Assembly: GCF_025961205.1 (NCBI RefSeq)
Contig: NZ_JAOQNH010000004.1
Location: 1 to 64,000, forward strand
Direction: 5' to 3'
DNA from: Azospirillum fermentarium
Lineage (GTDB): Bacteria; Pseudomonadota; Alphaproteobacteria; Azospirillales; Azospirillaceae
Length of the DNA stretch: 64,000 nucleotides
Shown: positions 54,662 through 62,352 of the stretch, in pieces
How positions within the stretch are numbered: the stretch's first letter is position 1
Layout: each line of letters starts with the position of its first letter
Translations under genes and position numbers: made by a program
Notes under the pieces: model-generated
Seen by the model: the letters and a program-made list of their open reading frames with translations, nothing else
Databases searched by the model: none
Told to the model about the DNA's origin: nothing

Positions 54662-55228
54662 TCAGGCGGCGGTGAACCAGACCGGAAGTTCCGCCAGCGG
54701 TGGCTGGCGGCGGTCCTTGTCCGACAGCACCGCCGCATCCCCGTCCACCGGCCAGCCGATTCCCAGGGCCGGGTCATTCCACAGCACCCCCTTGTCACAC
54801 TCGGGCGCGTAATAACCGGTGACCTTGTAGATCACCTCGGTGTTGGGCTCCAGGGTGCAGAAGCCGTGGGCGAACCCCACCGGAACGAAGATCTGATTCC
54901 AGGCCTCGGCGCTGATTTCCGCCGTCACATGCCGGCCATAGGTGGGCGAGCCATGGCGCAGGTCCACCGCCACATCCAGGATCGCCCCGCGCACCACCCG
55001 CACCAGCTTGGCCTGGGCGTGCGGCGGGGTCTGAAAGTGCAGCCCCCGCACCGTGCCCCGCTCGGCAGACAGGGACTGGTTGTCCTGCACGAAATCCACG
55101 TCCAGCGCCGGGTCCAGCGCGGCCAGCCGCCGCCGGTTGTAGGTCTCCGAAAAGAAGCCCCGTGAATCGCCGAAACGGGGGGGCTTCACAATCAGAACGT
55201 CGGGAATGGCAAGGCGCTCGATGTCCAT
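54662..55228 (-). CDS. rfbC: dTDP-4-dehydrorhamnose 3,5-epimerase
   Basis: The 188-residue cupin has the RmlC signature: FVQDNQSLS, RGLHFQTPPHAQAKLVRVV (His64 is the active-site base position), VDLRHGSPTYGR, FVPVGFAHGF and GYYAPECDKGVLWNDP. It makes the 4-keto-L-sugar precursor of rhamnose. ATG 55228 with AGGAAA is used; 90 further upstream residues of the open frame are low-complexity and rejected. Only nine bases separate its stop from that of the convergent GT4 gene. Confidence 0.94.
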   Translation of the reverse strand: MDIERLAIPDVLIVKPPRFGDSRGFFSETYNRRRLAALDPALDVDFVQDNQSLSAERGTVRGLHFQTPPHAQAKLVRVVRGAILDVAVDLRHGSPTYGRHVTAEISAEAWNQIFVPVGFAHGFCTLEPNTEVIYKVTGYYAPECDKGVLWNDPALGIGWPVDGDAAVLSDKDRRQPPLAELPVWFTAA

Positions 55229-55347
55229 GAACGGGATTTCCTGCAGACGGTCCGGGACCGGGGGCGCAACCGCCCCCCGGCCGTGCCATTGATGGCCGGG
55301 AACAGCGGCGCTGTCCAGCAGGGCGGAACGGGGATAAGGTGGCAGCC

Positions 55348-56517
55348 ATGCCACTCCCCGATTCCCGTCCCCCGATTCCCTTCGACCCGGCCACCGTCCT
55401 CGTCCATGCCGCCGAACGGCACCGTGCCGGCCAGACGGCGGCGGCGGCGGTGCTCTACCGCCGTCTGCTGGCCGTCGCCCCGGACCAGCCCGACGCACTC
55501 CACCTGCTGGGCATGGCGGTGCGGGGGGACAGACCCGACGCCGGGAAACGGCTGCTGGCCCGCGCCCTGGCGGTACGCCCCGATCTGGTGCCGGCCTGGG
55601 TCAACCTTGCCCGCACGGCCAGGGCGGCAGGGCGCCCCACCCAGGCAGCGGGGGCGGCGCGCCGGGCCGTAGCACTCGACCCCGGCCTTGCCGCCGCCTA
55701 TGGCACCCTGGCCGAAGCACTGGCCTATGAGGGGCAAGGGCGGGCGGCCACCCTTGCCCAGACCCGCGCCCGGGCGCTCGACCCCGCCAACCCGGACCAT
55801 GCCCGCATCCTGGCCGGCCTGCGCCGGCTGGCCGGGTGGGAGGCCGACGTCGCCCGCGTGCTGCCCGGCGGGGCGGCCCCCGTCTCGGCCACCCTGAACC
55901 GCATCGCCGGCTATTTCGACGGCACCATCGGCACCCACGGCGCCACCGCCGCCGGCATCAGCTACAGCGATTCCGGGCTGCACACCGCCAGCCTGCTGCG
56001 GCTGTCCCGTATCCTCGACACTTGCCCCGACGGCAACAGCCGGCTGCACGACATCGGCTGCGGCTATGGCCGGCTGTTCGAGATGGTGCGCACCCACCCG
56101 GCCCTGCGGTCCGGGCACTACTGGGGCTGCGACCTCAGCGCCCGGATGGTGGAGACCGCCCGGCGGCGGATCGCCGACCCCCGCGCCAGCTTTGCCGTCG
56201 CCTCTCTGCCCGACCGGATCGCCGATGTTACGGTCGTATCGGGAACCTATAACCTGCGTTTCGACCGTAACGACGGGCAATGGTGGGATTATATCCGCGG
56301 CAACCTGCGGCATCTGGCGCGGATGACCCGGCGGGGGCTGGCCTTTTCCCTGCTCAGCCGCCACGCCGCCGAGCGTCAGGACGCGCTGTTCTACGCCGAT
56401 CCCGGGGCCGTGCTGGATTTCGTCCTGACGCACCTGACGCCGAACGCCGTCCTGCACCACGACTTCGCCGACAACGAATTCGCGGTGCTGGCCTATGGTC
56501 CGTTCCGGGACGGGTAA
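55348..56517 (+). CDS. TPR-fused SAM-dependent methyltransferase
   Basis: The 389-residue protein has TPRs in about residues 15-150 (AVLYRRLLAVAPDQPDALHL, AARRAVALDPGLAAAYGTLA). A class I methyltransferase follows, with motif I LHDIGCGYGRLFEM, acidic motif GCDLSARMVETA and VVSGTYNLRF. It would methylate a sugar or protein-bound glycan. ATG 55348 has AAGG upstream; GTG 55339 is the alternative. It is divergent from rfbC. Confidence 0.82.
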   Translation: MPLPDSRPPIPFDPATVLVHAAERHRAGQTAAAAVLYRRLLAVAPDQPDALHLLGMAVRGDRPDAGKRLLARALAVRPDLVPAWVNLARTARAAGRPTQAAGAARRAVALDPGLAAAYGTLAEALAYEGQGRAATLAQTRARALDPANPDHARILAGLRRLAGWEADVARVLPGGAAPVSATLNRIAGYFDGTIGTHGATAAGISYSDSGLHTASLLRLSRILDTCPDGNSRLHDIGCGYGRLFEMVRTHPALRSGHYWGCDLSARMVETARRRIADPRASFAVASLPDRIADVTVVSGTYNLRFDRNDGQWWDYIRGNLRHLARMTRRGLAFSLLSRHAAERQDALFYADPGAVLDFVLTHLTPNAVLHHDFADNEFAVLAYGPFRDG

Positions 56518-56523
56518 GCGGGG

Positions 56524-56862
56524 TTATTTGGGGATATCGAGATAGGCACGCAACTCGGCCATCTGGTCCCCGCGCCATTGGATCACATCCACGCCCTTCA
56601 AATGGGTCTGGTCCAGGTGCAGGTCGAATTCGATCAGCGTGGTGTCGCCGTCCACGAAGATGTGGCGGGCGGAAAACGACAGGGTTTCGCACGAGGCGAA
56701 GATGCCGGCCATGGCCTTCAGGGCGGCGTCCCGGCCCTCGATCCGCTTCACCACCGGGTCTTCCAGCGCGAAGCCGTCGGCCAGCAGCGGGGCGATCCGG
56801 CTGGGGTCGCGGGCATCGAACGCAGCAATGTAGGCGCGGGTCAGGGCGGCAAGATCGGTCAT
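56524..56862 (-). CDS. SnoaL/NTF2-like protein
   Basis: The 112-residue protein has the cone-shaped NTF2-like pattern (MTDLAALTRAYIAAFDARDP...LLADGFALEDPVVKRIEGRD...FDLHLDQTHLKGVDVIQW). ATG 56862 is used; the longer frame to 56961 lacks a plausible start context. Such proteins are small enzymes or binding folds with varied roles; none can be assigned. It converges on the methyltransferase gene, leaving six bases. Confidence 0.75.
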   Translation of the reverse strand: MTDLAALTRAYIAAFDARDPSRIAPLLADGFALEDPVVKRIEGRDAALKAMAGIFASCETLSFSARHIFVDGDTTLIEFDLHLDQTHLKGVDVIQWRGDQMAELRAYLDIPK

Positions 56863-57035
56863 GAGAACGGCCTCCGGTCGGAAAGGGGTGGCGTCATCCG
56901 CCATGCCCCTGGGTAACCGAAGCCGTCCGCCGAACCAAGTGGCGCTTTCGCCGCCCCCCACCAGCCGCCATAATGGCCGGCACGGAAAATGCTGGCCTTT
57001 TGCCGGCGAAACCTCCGGCGGGGAGCGGGAACGGC

Positions 57036-58121
57036 ATGGTCAAGGCGGTCATCGACGGGGTGCGCTACGCGGGCTTCATGGGCTGCGTGCCCAAGGGGCG
57101 GCACTCCTACCTCGACACCCCCGAGCCCTTCACTGTGGAAGAGGCGGAGAAGCTGGCCGCCGCCACCGGCGTGCGCGAGCGCCGGGTGGCCCCGCCGCAC
57201 ATCGGCACCTCCGACCTGTGCACCGCCGCCGCCCAGGCGCTGCTGGACCGGCTGGGGTGGGAGCCGTCCAGCGTGGAAGTGCTGATCTTCGTCTCCCAGG
57301 ATGCCGACTACAACCTGCCGTCCACCGCCTGCCTGATCCAGAAGCGGCTGGGGCTGCCCACCTCGGCGGCGTGCTTCGACGTGTCGCTGGGGTGTTCGGG
57401 CTTCGTGTACGGCTCGTGGATCGCCTCCCGCCTGCTGGCGGGGTCGTCGGCCCGCCGGGCGCTGGTGCTGTCGGGCGACATCAGCACCCGCTATCTCATG
57501 CCGGGCGACCGGGCCACGCTGCCGCTGTTCGGCGATGCCGGGGCGGCGGCGGCGCTGGAGCGCGACGACGGCGCCCCCCTCATGCACGCGGTGTTCGGCA
57601 CCGACGGCAGCGGCGCGCCCCACATCATGATCAAAGCCGGCGGACGGCGGAACCCGCTGGTGCCGGGTCTGGTCCCCCGCACCGCGGAGGAAGAGGCGGC
57701 CCTGTTCGCCGACAGCCGCCTGTCCCTGAACGGGGCGGAGGTGTTCGCCTTCACCCTGCGCGCCGTGCCGGCCCTGGTACGCGAGGTTCTGGACGCCGCC
57801 GGGCTGACGGTGGACCAGATCGACCTGTGCGTGATGCACCAGGCCAACGGCTTCATGCTGGAACACCTGCGCAAGAAGACCAAGATCCCGCCTGAGCGCT
57901 TCGTCATCGACATGGGGTCGTTCGGCAACACCAGTTCCGCCTCCATCCCGCTGGCCATCGGCCACCGGCTGGGGGAGGCGCTGGCAGCGGGCCCACGCAA
58001 GATGCTGATGGCCGGGTTCGGGGTGGGGTGGTCGTGGGGCGCCATCGTCGCCGACATCGGCCCGATCCCCGCACCCGCGGTGATCGACCTGCCCGACGAT
58101 ACCATCCCCCTGGCGCCCTGA
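57036..58121 (+). CDS. 3-oxoacyl-ACP synthase III (FabH-like)
   Basis: The 361-residue protein is a complete KASIII with the Cys-His-Asn triad: Cys120 in FDVSLGCSGFVYG, His268 in CVMHQANG and Asn298 in GSFGNTSSASIP. It ends GFGVGWSWGAIVADI. The start is ATG 57036 with GGAG upstream. The position in a glycan cluster, with an SDR reductase directly after (5-bp gap), suggests it makes a short 3-keto/3-hydroxy acyl group for sugar N-acylation, not bulk fatty acid. That is inference. Confidence 0.88.
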   Translation: MVKAVIDGVRYAGFMGCVPKGRHSYLDTPEPFTVEEAEKLAAATGVRERRVAPPHIGTSDLCTAAAQALLDRLGWEPSSVEVLIFVSQDADYNLPSTACLIQKRLGLPTSAACFDVSLGCSGFVYGSWIASRLLAGSSARRALVLSGDISTRYLMPGDRATLPLFGDAGAAAALERDDGAPLMHAVFGTDGSGAPHIMIKAGGRRNPLVPGLVPRTAEEEAALFADSRLSLNGAEVFAFTLRAVPALVREVLDAAGLTVDQIDLCVMHQANGFMLEHLRKKTKIPPERFVIDMGSFGNTSSASIPLAIGHRLGEALAAGPRKMLMAGFGVGWSWGAIVADIGPIPAPAVIDLPDDTIPLAP

Positions 58122-58126
58122 CGGTC

Positions 58127-58900
58127 ATGACGGCCAACCTTCTCGACCTGACGGGCCGGCGCATCCTGGTGACCGGGGCGTCCGCCGACAGCGACATTGG
58201 GCGCACCATCGCCATGACCCTGGCCGGGCAAGGGGCACGGCTGGTGCTGGTCGGGCGCCGCGCCGAAGCGCTGGAAGAGACACGCGCCCTGCTGCCGGAC
58301 CCGGACGGCCACCGGGTGGCCCCCTTCGACCTCACCACACTGGATGCGATCCCCGGCTGGATGAAGGAGCTGGCCTCCGGCGGCGGGCCGCTCGACGGGC
58401 TGGTCCATTCCGCCTCGATCCAGGGGTACACGGTGCTGCGCACCATGAGCGCCGCCGACATCGACCGCTATTTCCGCCTGAACACCGGGGCGGCGGCCAT
58501 GCTGGCCCGCGGTTTCCAGCAAAAGGGGGTCGCCCCCCCCGGAGGGGGGGCCATCGTCTACATCGGATCGGTCGCCGGGCTTGCGGGGCAGAAGGGGCGT
58601 TCGCTCTACGCCGCGTCCAAGGCCGGGCTGACGGCGCTGGCCCAGTCGCTGGCACTAGAGCTGGCGGATCGGCGCATCCGGGTCAACGTGATCGCCCCGG
58701 CGGTGGTGCTGGGCCGGCAGGCGGAGCGGCAGTTCGCCATGCTCCCCCCCGTCCAGCGCGCCGCCCTGGACGCCGCCCACCCGCTGGGCTACGGCACGCC
58801 GGAGGACGTGGCGGCGGCGGCGGCTTTTCTGCTGGCCGGAACGGGCCGGTGGATCACCGGCGTGACGCTGCCGGTGGATGGGGGCTACCGCGCGGGATAG
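58127..58900 (+). CDS. SDR-family reductase (FabG-like)
   Basis: The 257-residue protein has TGASADSDIGR (cofactor loop with an insert), a VHSASIQG segment at the NNAG position, IYIGSVAGLAG (catalytic Ser) and YAASKAG (Tyr/Lys). The C-terminus is VTLPVDGGYRAG. It follows the KASIII gene by five bases, forming a two-gene unit in which it could reduce the 3-ketoacyl product. The unusual VHSAS in place of NNAG suggests a diverged substrate or cofactor. Confidence 0.85.
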   Translation: MTANLLDLTGRRILVTGASADSDIGRTIAMTLAGQGARLVLVGRRAEALEETRALLPDPDGHRVAPFDLTTLDAIPGWMKELASGGGPLDGLVHSASIQGYTVLRTMSAADIDRYFRLNTGAAAMLARGFQQKGVAPPGGGAIVYIGSVAGLAGQKGRSLYAASKAGLTALAQSLALELADRRIRVNVIAPAVVLGRQAERQFAMLPPVQRAALDAAHPLGYGTPEDVAAAAAFLLAGTGRWITGVTLPVDGGYRAG

Positions 58901-58911
58901 CCCCGCCGGTA

Positions 58912-60636
58912 TCAGTCAAAGAACCACGGATAAAAGCAGAACGTCTCGGGCGCCGGCTCTGTCCGTTCCTTGCTGACCCGGAAATTGTGGCAGTCCATAT
59001 TCACGCCCCATTTCTTGGAGAAATACTCCCACTGACGCGGGTAATTCTTTCCCGACGGGCGGCGCAGCAGGCGGGCGGCATTATCCGGCGACACCGTACC
59101 GTGCAACAGCCGGCGAAGCCCCAGGCTAGTGGTGCGAATCAGGGTGTCGCCGTATGGCTGATGACAGTGGTCTTCGAGATAAGCCCGGTCACCCAGGGCC
59201 AGATAGGCGCGATGATAATAGTCGGCTTCCTGAAATATGATGGATGTCAGGCATTCATCCCAGAAGCCGATCTTGTTCAGACCCGCCATGTTGATCGCCC
59301 AGAACTGGTCGCCGGGACCGATCATCATGAAATCGAAATTGTCCCGCTCCGTCTCAAACAGGCGCCAGACCGATTTCCGCACGACCAGATCGTCCTGCAA
59401 CCCGATGACCCAATCGCATTCGGGTTCCCTGGCACGGCCGAAACCGAACAGCAGCGCCTGATTCCAGCTGCGTGCCAGATGGCCGGTGGAATTGGGATGC
59501 CGCAGGACGTTGTTGTATACCGTGACACCGGCGGGAACGAACGGGTCCACCGGATCCTTGTGATTGTTGATAACGTAGATCTCGGGATCTTCCAGGCTGT
59601 CCAGCAGCGCCGAGATGTTGCTGGTCAACGATGAAACGTCATTATAGGTGACGATGAAGACCCGCACCCGCCCGCTCAACCGGATCTTCCGGTCATTTGG
59701 AAATTTCTGGATCAGATGACGGTGCCGGACACAGTTGACGATCCCGTCGATGGCATCCTGACGGGTGCGGTCGATGGACAGGGCCGACAGAAACAGCCCT
59801 TCGGCGCCGCTGAAATCCTCCGCCGCGAACTTGGCGCCCGCCGCCAGGACAAGCCCGTCGACAGCACGCGGATGATCCGCGGGAATAAGCTCAAGTGCCC
59901 GGCCCGCGGATTCATATTGAGAAAAGATATCATGGACAAGAGCCACATTGTAATGAGCCTCGCCATCGTCGGGCTTCAGACGCAACATCGCCTGTGACAG
60001 CCGTTGCAACCGTCCCCAGTCGCCGGAATTCCGGCAAAAACTCATGGACTGCGTGATAAGCTGCGGTACGAACGTATAGGCGGCTGCGCTTCGTGCCGCG
60101 GCTTCCTCGTCCGCGCTGTCCGGCACCGGAGCCGTCAGATGATCGACGAATTCTTCGATAATCTTTAGGAGCATGTCGCGGTTGTTCAGAACAGACGCTG
60201 CGGTGGACACGGCCTTCGCCACCATACGGCATGCGTCCTCCACCTGCCCGAGGTAGAAAGAACCACGGGCCAAAATATAAAGACAGGGTAGAAAATCCGG
60301 TTTATGCACCAAGATAAGGCGCGCCAGATTGCATGCCTCCAGCCACTGCCTCTGTTCGGCCAATTCCTGGCAACGAGAGGCTGCCTGGGCCAGCGTGGTG
60401 TGAAAATTCATCCGAGCGGCGTCAAAATCCGGGTTGTGCGCCAGCACATCGGCCAGGATGACCAAGGCATCCATGTACCGGCCTTCAGCACGCGCCACCA
60501 CCCCCAGCAGATGATGGGCATCCATGTTATCGGGGTCATGGACCAATGCCTCTTCGTAGAGGAGGCGGGCCGCCGCCAGATCTCCACCTTGATGAATCGT
60601 GATCGCTCGCTGGATGAGATCGGAGACGGAAACCAT
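58912..60636 (-). CDS. TPR-fused GT2-like glycosyltransferase
   Basis: The 574-residue protein has about four to six TPR-like units in residues 1-310 (LLYEEALVHDPDNMDAHHLL, LRLKPDDGEAHYNVALVHDI). A transferase domain follows, starting VRVFIVTYNDVSSLTSNISA, with LQDDLVV as the acidic motif and AINMAGLNKIGFWDE, ending ETFCFYPWFFD. Its arrangement parallels the TPR-GT2 at 36641 but the sequence is diverged. It starts at ATG 60636 and faces a complex divergent control region. The target is unknown. Confidence 0.78.
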   Translation of the reverse strand: MVSVSDLIQRAITIHQGGDLAAARLLYEEALVHDPDNMDAHHLLGVVARAEGRYMDALVILADVLAHNPDFDAARMNFHTTLAQAASRCQELAEQRQWLEACNLARLILVHKPDFLPCLYILARGSFYLGQVEDACRMVAKAVSTAASVLNNRDMLLKIIEEFVDHLTAPVPDSADEEAAARSAAAYTFVPQLITQSMSFCRNSGDWGRLQRLSQAMLRLKPDDGEAHYNVALVHDIFSQYESAGRALELIPADHPRAVDGLVLAAGAKFAAEDFSGAEGLFLSALSIDRTRQDAIDGIVNCVRHRHLIQKFPNDRKIRLSGRVRVFIVTYNDVSSLTSNISALLDSLEDPEIYVINNHKDPVDPFVPAGVTVYNNVLRHPNSTGHLARSWNQALLFGFGRAREPECDWVIGLQDDLVVRKSVWRLFETERDNFDFMMIGPGDQFWAINMAGLNKIGFWDECLTSIIFQEADYYHRAYLALGDRAYLEDHCHQPYGDTLIRTTSLGLRRLLHGTVSPDNAARLLRRPSGKNYPRQWEYFSKKWGVNMDCHNFRVSKERTEPAPETFCFYPWFFD

Positions 60637-60763
60637 AAATCAAACAACCGGCTCAGGGGGAATGGGCGCCGCCAGACAGCGGCACGAAACGCTAATGGCC
60701 CTATGGGCTTTATTCAAGAGCGTGCAGGCGCGCCACAAGCCGAAAGACCCACGTTACATCATC

Positions 60764-60807
60764 TTTCCTTCCCCTTGGCCACCGCGTGGCGGCCAAGGGG
60801 AAGGAAA
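60764..60807. repeat. Perfect palindrome with 17-bp arms
   Basis: The arm at 60764-60780 is the exact reverse complement of 60791-60807, around a 10-base loop ACCGCGTGGC. The stem is extended by GCCAC/GTGGC pairing at its top. It is not followed by T-runs on either strand, so it is unlikely to be an intrinsic terminator. It could be a cruciform-type or REP-like element. Confidence 0.85.
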
Positions 60808-60833
60808 AGGAGGCGAAACCGAAACGGCAGATC

Positions 60834-60889
60834 GGCAAAATTTGCCCAGTGCACGGCATATTTTGCCGGGTCGAGCGGCATTTTGTGCC
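60834..60889. promoter_or_regulatory. Three phased GGCA-N5-TGCC dyads (operator array)
   Basis: Perfect dyads GGCA-AAATT-TGCC (60834-60846), GGCA-TATTT-TGCC (60855-60867) and GGCA-TTTTG-TGCC (60877-60889) are each preceded by C and have AT-rich centres. Their centres are 21 and 22 bp apart, two helical turns. They lie upstream of the WavE-like gene and face the divergent TPR-GT2 gene. Confidence 0.7.
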
Positions 60890-60961
60890 TGCGGCTGACG
60901 GCGGATGAGCCATGGTATAGCCTGGAATCGCCTCATCCCCGACCTTGCAGAAGACCCCACC

Positions 60962-62275
60962 ATGCCCCTGGTACCCTGGACCGCGTTGGGAGACATGCAC
61001 GACCGGATCGCGCTCGGCCGCGTGCGGCTGGTGGGGTGGGGCGCCGGAGGGTCATTCAAGGTCGCCTATTCCGCCTGCCCGCTGCAGTTGGCCTATCTGG
61101 TGGACAGCGATCCCGCCAAATGGGGAACCACGGTCTGGGGGATCGCAGTGCGCCCGCCCGAGGCCCTGCGGGAGGAAAATCCCGCCGACGTGGCGGTGGT
61201 GATCTATTCCGCCTTTCTGTTCGGGACCGAGATCCTGGCGGCCCTTGAATCCCTCGGCCCCTTTTCCGCGCTCTGGCCCTATGCCCCCCACATCGCCGGG
61301 CGGTTCGTAGACGCCCTGCGCCGGGGCATCGACCCGGCCATGACGCGCAAGCCCCCCGCCCGTGACGGTACGGGGATCGTGGTGCAGGGGCCGGTGATCG
61401 ACGGGGTAACGGAAACGGTCCTGCGCTATCACGCCGGCACGTCGCCCGGCAGCCATCTGGTGCTGAGCACCTGGAGCACCACGCCGCCGGACCTGCTGGA
61501 CCGGATGGCGCCGTGGTGCGACCGGCTGGTGGTCAGCGATCCGCCGGCGGTGCCGGGGCCGCAGAACCGCAACCTGCAGACCGTCTCCACCGCCGCCGGG
61601 CTGGCGGCCTTGGCCGAGGCGGGGGTGGACAAGGCGCTGAAGACCCGTACCGACACCCTGGCCGCCGCCCCGGATATTCTGGAGCGGGGGGCGGCGCTGC
61701 AGGCGGCCCATCCGGTGCGCTTTCCCGGCACCGCCAACCGGCTGGTGATTTCCGAACGCTTCACCTTCCGCTATCTGCCCTACACCATGTCCGATATCGT
61801 GATGTTCGGCGACGTGGCGGACCTGGCGGCCTATTGGTCCGCACCTCTGGACGAACGGTCGTTCAGCCCCTACACCCCCGATTGGCGGGCCACCAGCTAC
61901 CGCGCCTTTTCCCAGGCCCGCGGCACGCCGGAAATCCATTACCTGACCAGCTATTGCCGCCGGCAGGGCCGTGAACCGGAATGGACGGTGGAAGACCATT
62001 GGGCCATCCTGCGCGACCTGTTCATGGTGGTGGACGAGGGATGGTTCGGGCTGTTCTTCCCGAAATACGGGTTCGACGACCTGCGCCGCTACGGCACCGG
62101 CCCCACCCCAGCGGCGGTGGTGGACCGCAACCTGTGGGACCGGCTGGCGGCGGGGTCGGCGGCGGCATGGGCCGAGGCGGCGGCGGTGGACATCGACGCC
62201 ACCACCTTCGACGCCATGGTCGCCGTTCCGCCCGGCACCTGGACGGCGCTGGAGGCGGGCGCATCCAAAACCTAG
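60962..62275 (+). CDS. WavE-like lipopolysaccharide synthesis protein
   Basis: The 437-residue protein has a central WavE-type transferase region. It opens GTGIVVQGPVIDGVTETVLR and VLSTWSTTPPDLLDRM, then NRNLQTVSTAAGLAALAEAG, KTRTDTL (an acidic site) and YMSDIVMFG-type segments (here PYTMSDIVMFGDV). The N-terminal ~130 residues form an extra Rossmann-like domain (LVGWGAGGSFKVAYSACPLQ). WavE proteins act in outer-core or O-glycan assembly. ATG 60962 is preferred; ATG 60905 would put the start only 16 bp after the operator array. Confidence 0.78.
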   Translation: MPLVPWTALGDMHDRIALGRVRLVGWGAGGSFKVAYSACPLQLAYLVDSDPAKWGTTVWGIAVRPPEALREENPADVAVVIYSAFLFGTEILAALESLGPFSALWPYAPHIAGRFVDALRRGIDPAMTRKPPARDGTGIVVQGPVIDGVTETVLRYHAGTSPGSHLVLSTWSTTPPDLLDRMAPWCDRLVVSDPPAVPGPQNRNLQTVSTAAGLAALAEAGVDKALKTRTDTLAAAPDILERGAALQAAHPVRFPGTANRLVISERFTFRYLPYTMSDIVMFGDVADLAAYWSAPLDERSFSPYTPDWRATSYRAFSQARGTPEIHYLTSYCRRQGREPEWTVEDHWAILRDLFMVVDEGWFGLFFPKYGFDDLRRYGTGPTPAAVVDRNLWDRLAAGSAAAWAEAAAVDIDATTFDAMVAVPPGTWTALEAGASKT

Positions 62276-62352
62276 GCAAAGCGTACAGTCTGTGATAGCT
62301 GCCACAGGGGCCTTCCGGCACCGGACGCAGACAAGGAAAAGGGGCAGAGCGC

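Larger units (their letters stand above)
60637..60961. other. Divergent control region between the TPR-GT2 and WavE-like genes
   Basis: This 325-bp gap holds a 44-bp palindrome (60764-60807) and three evenly spaced dyads (60834-60889), described separately. I see no convincing -10/-35 pair and no coding sequence; a minus-strand frame over 60754-61059 lacks protein character. Confidence 0.7.

Noticed and set aside
60834..60868. Possible sigma-54 promoter from the GG...GC pattern
   Set aside because: The distance between GG and GC inside the dyads does not match the -24/-12 spacing, and the symmetric structure repeated three times fits an operator better.
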